DNA of 47,883 nt from contig JBDIBF010000014.1 of the NCBI GenBank assembly GCA_039812765.1, positions 1 to 47,883 of the forward strand. Direction: 5' to 3'. The stretch comes from JADJVL01 sp039812765 (GTDB lineage Bacteria; Acidobacteriota; Holophagae; Holophagales; Holophagaceae). Positions 46,692-47,883 of the stretch are shown here, piece by piece. The notes below the pieces were generated by a model that ran no database searches, was not told the origin of the DNA, and worked only from the letters and a program-made list of their open reading frames with translations. The translations under genes and the position numbers were made by a program. Position 1 is the first letter of the stretch, and every line of letters starts with the position of its first letter.

Positions 46692-47883
46692 ATGAGGCGC
46701 CGGGCCTTCCTCGCGGGGACGGCCGCGGCCGCGGGCGGCCTGGGCTGCCGGCGGCGCCGGCCCGCCCTGCCCTTCGAGGGGGAGATCATCGGCCCCGCCA
46801 TGGAGGTGGGGCATGCCCTTCGGGACCTCCAGCTTCCCCCCGCCGCCACCTTCGAGCCCGTGGACGTGGTGATCGTGGGCGGAGGCATCGCCGGGCTCAG
46901 CACCGCCTGGCGGCTCCTGGGGCAGGGCTTCCGGAACTTCGTGGTGCTGGAACTGGAGGACGCCCCCGGCGGCACGGCCCGCTCCGGAAGGAACCACGTC
47001 GGGGCCTTCCCCTGGGGCGCCCACTACATCCCGGCCCCGAGCCGGGAGAACCCCGCCCTGGTGCGGCTCTTCCAGGAATGCGGCCTGCTCGAGCCCTCGC
47101 CGCCCGGCGCGGACCCGGTGGTGAAGGAGCAGTACCTCGTGCGCGCCCCCGAGGAGCGGATCTTCGCCTACGGCCAGTGGTGGGAGGGGCTCTATCTCGC
47201 CGCCGGGGCGACGCCGGAGGATGCGGCCCAGCACGCGCGCTTCTTCGAGGAGGTGAACCGGCTGGCCCTCTGGCGGGACGCCCGGGGCCGGCGCGCCTTC
47301 GCCATCCCGCGCTCCAAGGGCAGCGACGACCCCGAGGTCCAAAGCCTGGACCGCCAGAGCTTCATGGAGTGGTTGCAGCGGCGGAAGTTCTCCTCCCCGC
47401 GCCTCTACTGGATGCTGGACTACGCCTGCCGGGACGACTACGGGTCCACCCTGGAGACCACGTCGGCCTGGGCGGGCCTCTTCTATTTCTGCGCGCGCAA
47501 GCAGCAACGCCGAGAGGGGGAGTCGCGGGTCCCTCCGCTGGAGGACAGCCACCCGCTGGTGGCGTGGCCGGAAGGCAACGGGTTCATGGTGGACCATCTG
47601 GCCCGGGCCTGCGGGGACCGCCTCCGCCTCGGCCATGCCGTCACCACCATCCGACGCCCCACCGACGGGATCCTGCACGTCCACGCCTACGACGTGAAGG
47701 GCCGCCGGGCGGTCGGGTTCCAGGCGCGGAAGGTGGTCTTCGCGGGCCCCCTCCACGTGGCCAACCACGTCATCCCGAGCCTCTGGGAGGCCCGGCCCGA
47801 GGGGCTCCACGACTTCATCCAGTCGCCCTGGCTGGTGGCCAACCTCACCCTCCGCCAGCGCCCCGAGGAGCCCGGCTTCCCCC
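46692..47883 (+). CDS. Tat-exported flavin amine oxidase-like protein, cut by right edge
   Basis: The frame is open to the window end, giving 397 residues. It starts with a twin-arginine-type signal (MRRRAFLAGTAAAAGGLGC) that also ends in a lipobox cysteine, so export by Tat and lipid anchoring are likely. The FAD-binding motif VDVVIVGGGIAGLSTAWRLL lies near residue 58, followed by GGTARSGRN. Later pieces (WPEGNGFMVDHLARACG, VVFAGPLHVANHVIP) fit NAD(P)/FAD amine oxidases. An ATG 10 codons upstream is possible but would bury the signal. The C-terminal part is missing. It closes the polyamine-type module. Confidence 0.85.
   Translation, partial: MRRRAFLAGTAAAAGGLGCRRRRPALPFEGEIIGPAMEVGHALRDLQLPPAATFEPVDVVIVGGGIAGLSTAWRLLGQGFRNFVVLELEDAPGGTARSGRNHVGAFPWGAHYIPAPSRENPALVRLFQECGLLEPSPPGADPVVKEQYLVRAPEERIFAYGQWWEGLYLAAGATPEDAAQHARFFEEVNRLALWRDARGRRAFAIPRSKGSDDPEVQSLDRQSFMEWLQRRKFSSPRLYWMLDYACRDDYGSTLETTSAWAGLFYFCARKQQRREGESRVPPLEDSHPLVAWPEGNGFMVDHLARACGDRLRLGHAVTTIRRPTDGILHVHAYDVKGRRAVGFQARKVVFAGPLHVANHVIPSLWEARPEGLHDFIQSPWLVANLTLRQRPEEPGFP

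Overview
This is a high-GC bacterial chromosome segment with tightly packed genes. Many neighbours overlap through ATGA, GTGA or TGATG junctions. Gene content and protein style (pilMNOPQ beside a J-domain/TPR protein and a PP2C phosphatase, acidobacterial-looking EgtB/EgtD, a two-gene RdgC-like pair) suggest an acidobacterium, perhaps of the Holophaga/Geothrix group. That placement is inference from memory, not a search result.

Layout: 0-1.9 kb is an accessory edge, with about 150 bp of AT-richer DNA carrying a partial unknown gene, then an IS91-like transposase. 1.9-5.6 kb (minus) encodes a cell-wall amidase, an RdgC-like protein split over two overlapping genes, and a PP2C phosphatase. 5.8-7.1 kb (plus) encodes a 3-hydroxyacyl-CoA dehydrogenase-like protein, a 52-aa membrane protein missing from ordinary gene lists, and a small zinc-ribbon-like protein. 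7.2-13.8 kb (minus) is the type IV pilus alignment/secretin operon pilMNOPQ, with its own strong promoter, preceded by a second PP2C phosphatase and a DnaJ-TPR protein. 14.0-16.9 kb (plus) has gatA and a 2-oxoacid dehydrogenase E2. The 3' end of the E2 gene is copied in a 106-bp tandem repeat. 18-22.5 kb (minus) has dnaB and a large lipoprotein related to CehA/McbA metallohydrolases that has lost its metal ligands. 22.6-26.5 kb (plus) has a YdcF/SanA-like protein, a thiolase-like protein lacking the second catalytic Cys, an MFS exporter and an ABC ATPase. 27-32 kb has a beta-carbonic anhydrase, a CocE-type hydrolase, an M15-like peptidase, tRNA-Leu(CAA) and nadE. 32-38 kb has an orphan histidine kinase, a DUF299 regulator, egtB-egtD, an AmpG-like transporter and a GNAT enzyme. 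38-41.5 kb has a two-domain PPK2 protein and a COG2509-type flavoprotein. 41.6-47.9 kb (plus) ends with a secreted protein and a membrane module: DUF4178 protein, 59-aa protein, DUF350 protein, membrane polyamine aminopropyltransferase and Tat-type flavin oxidoreductase (cut by the right edge).

The most unusual non-coding signal is a family of intergenic elements at 17.2 kb and 26.5-27.0 kb. Each joins an array of degenerate TTGAC-type hexamers to a long perfect hairpin. The outer stem is shared by two copies while the inner stem differs in sequence but keeps pairing. At 26.5-27.0 kb two such units face each other in inverted orientation around about 180 bp, like a small non-autonomous element. 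A second theme is promoter usage: an 8-mer TACCCTGG and an 8-mer GTAGCCTA each recur in three intergenic positions, and several genes have a TA-N3-T box only 6-10 nt before the start codon, as expected for leaderless mRNAs.
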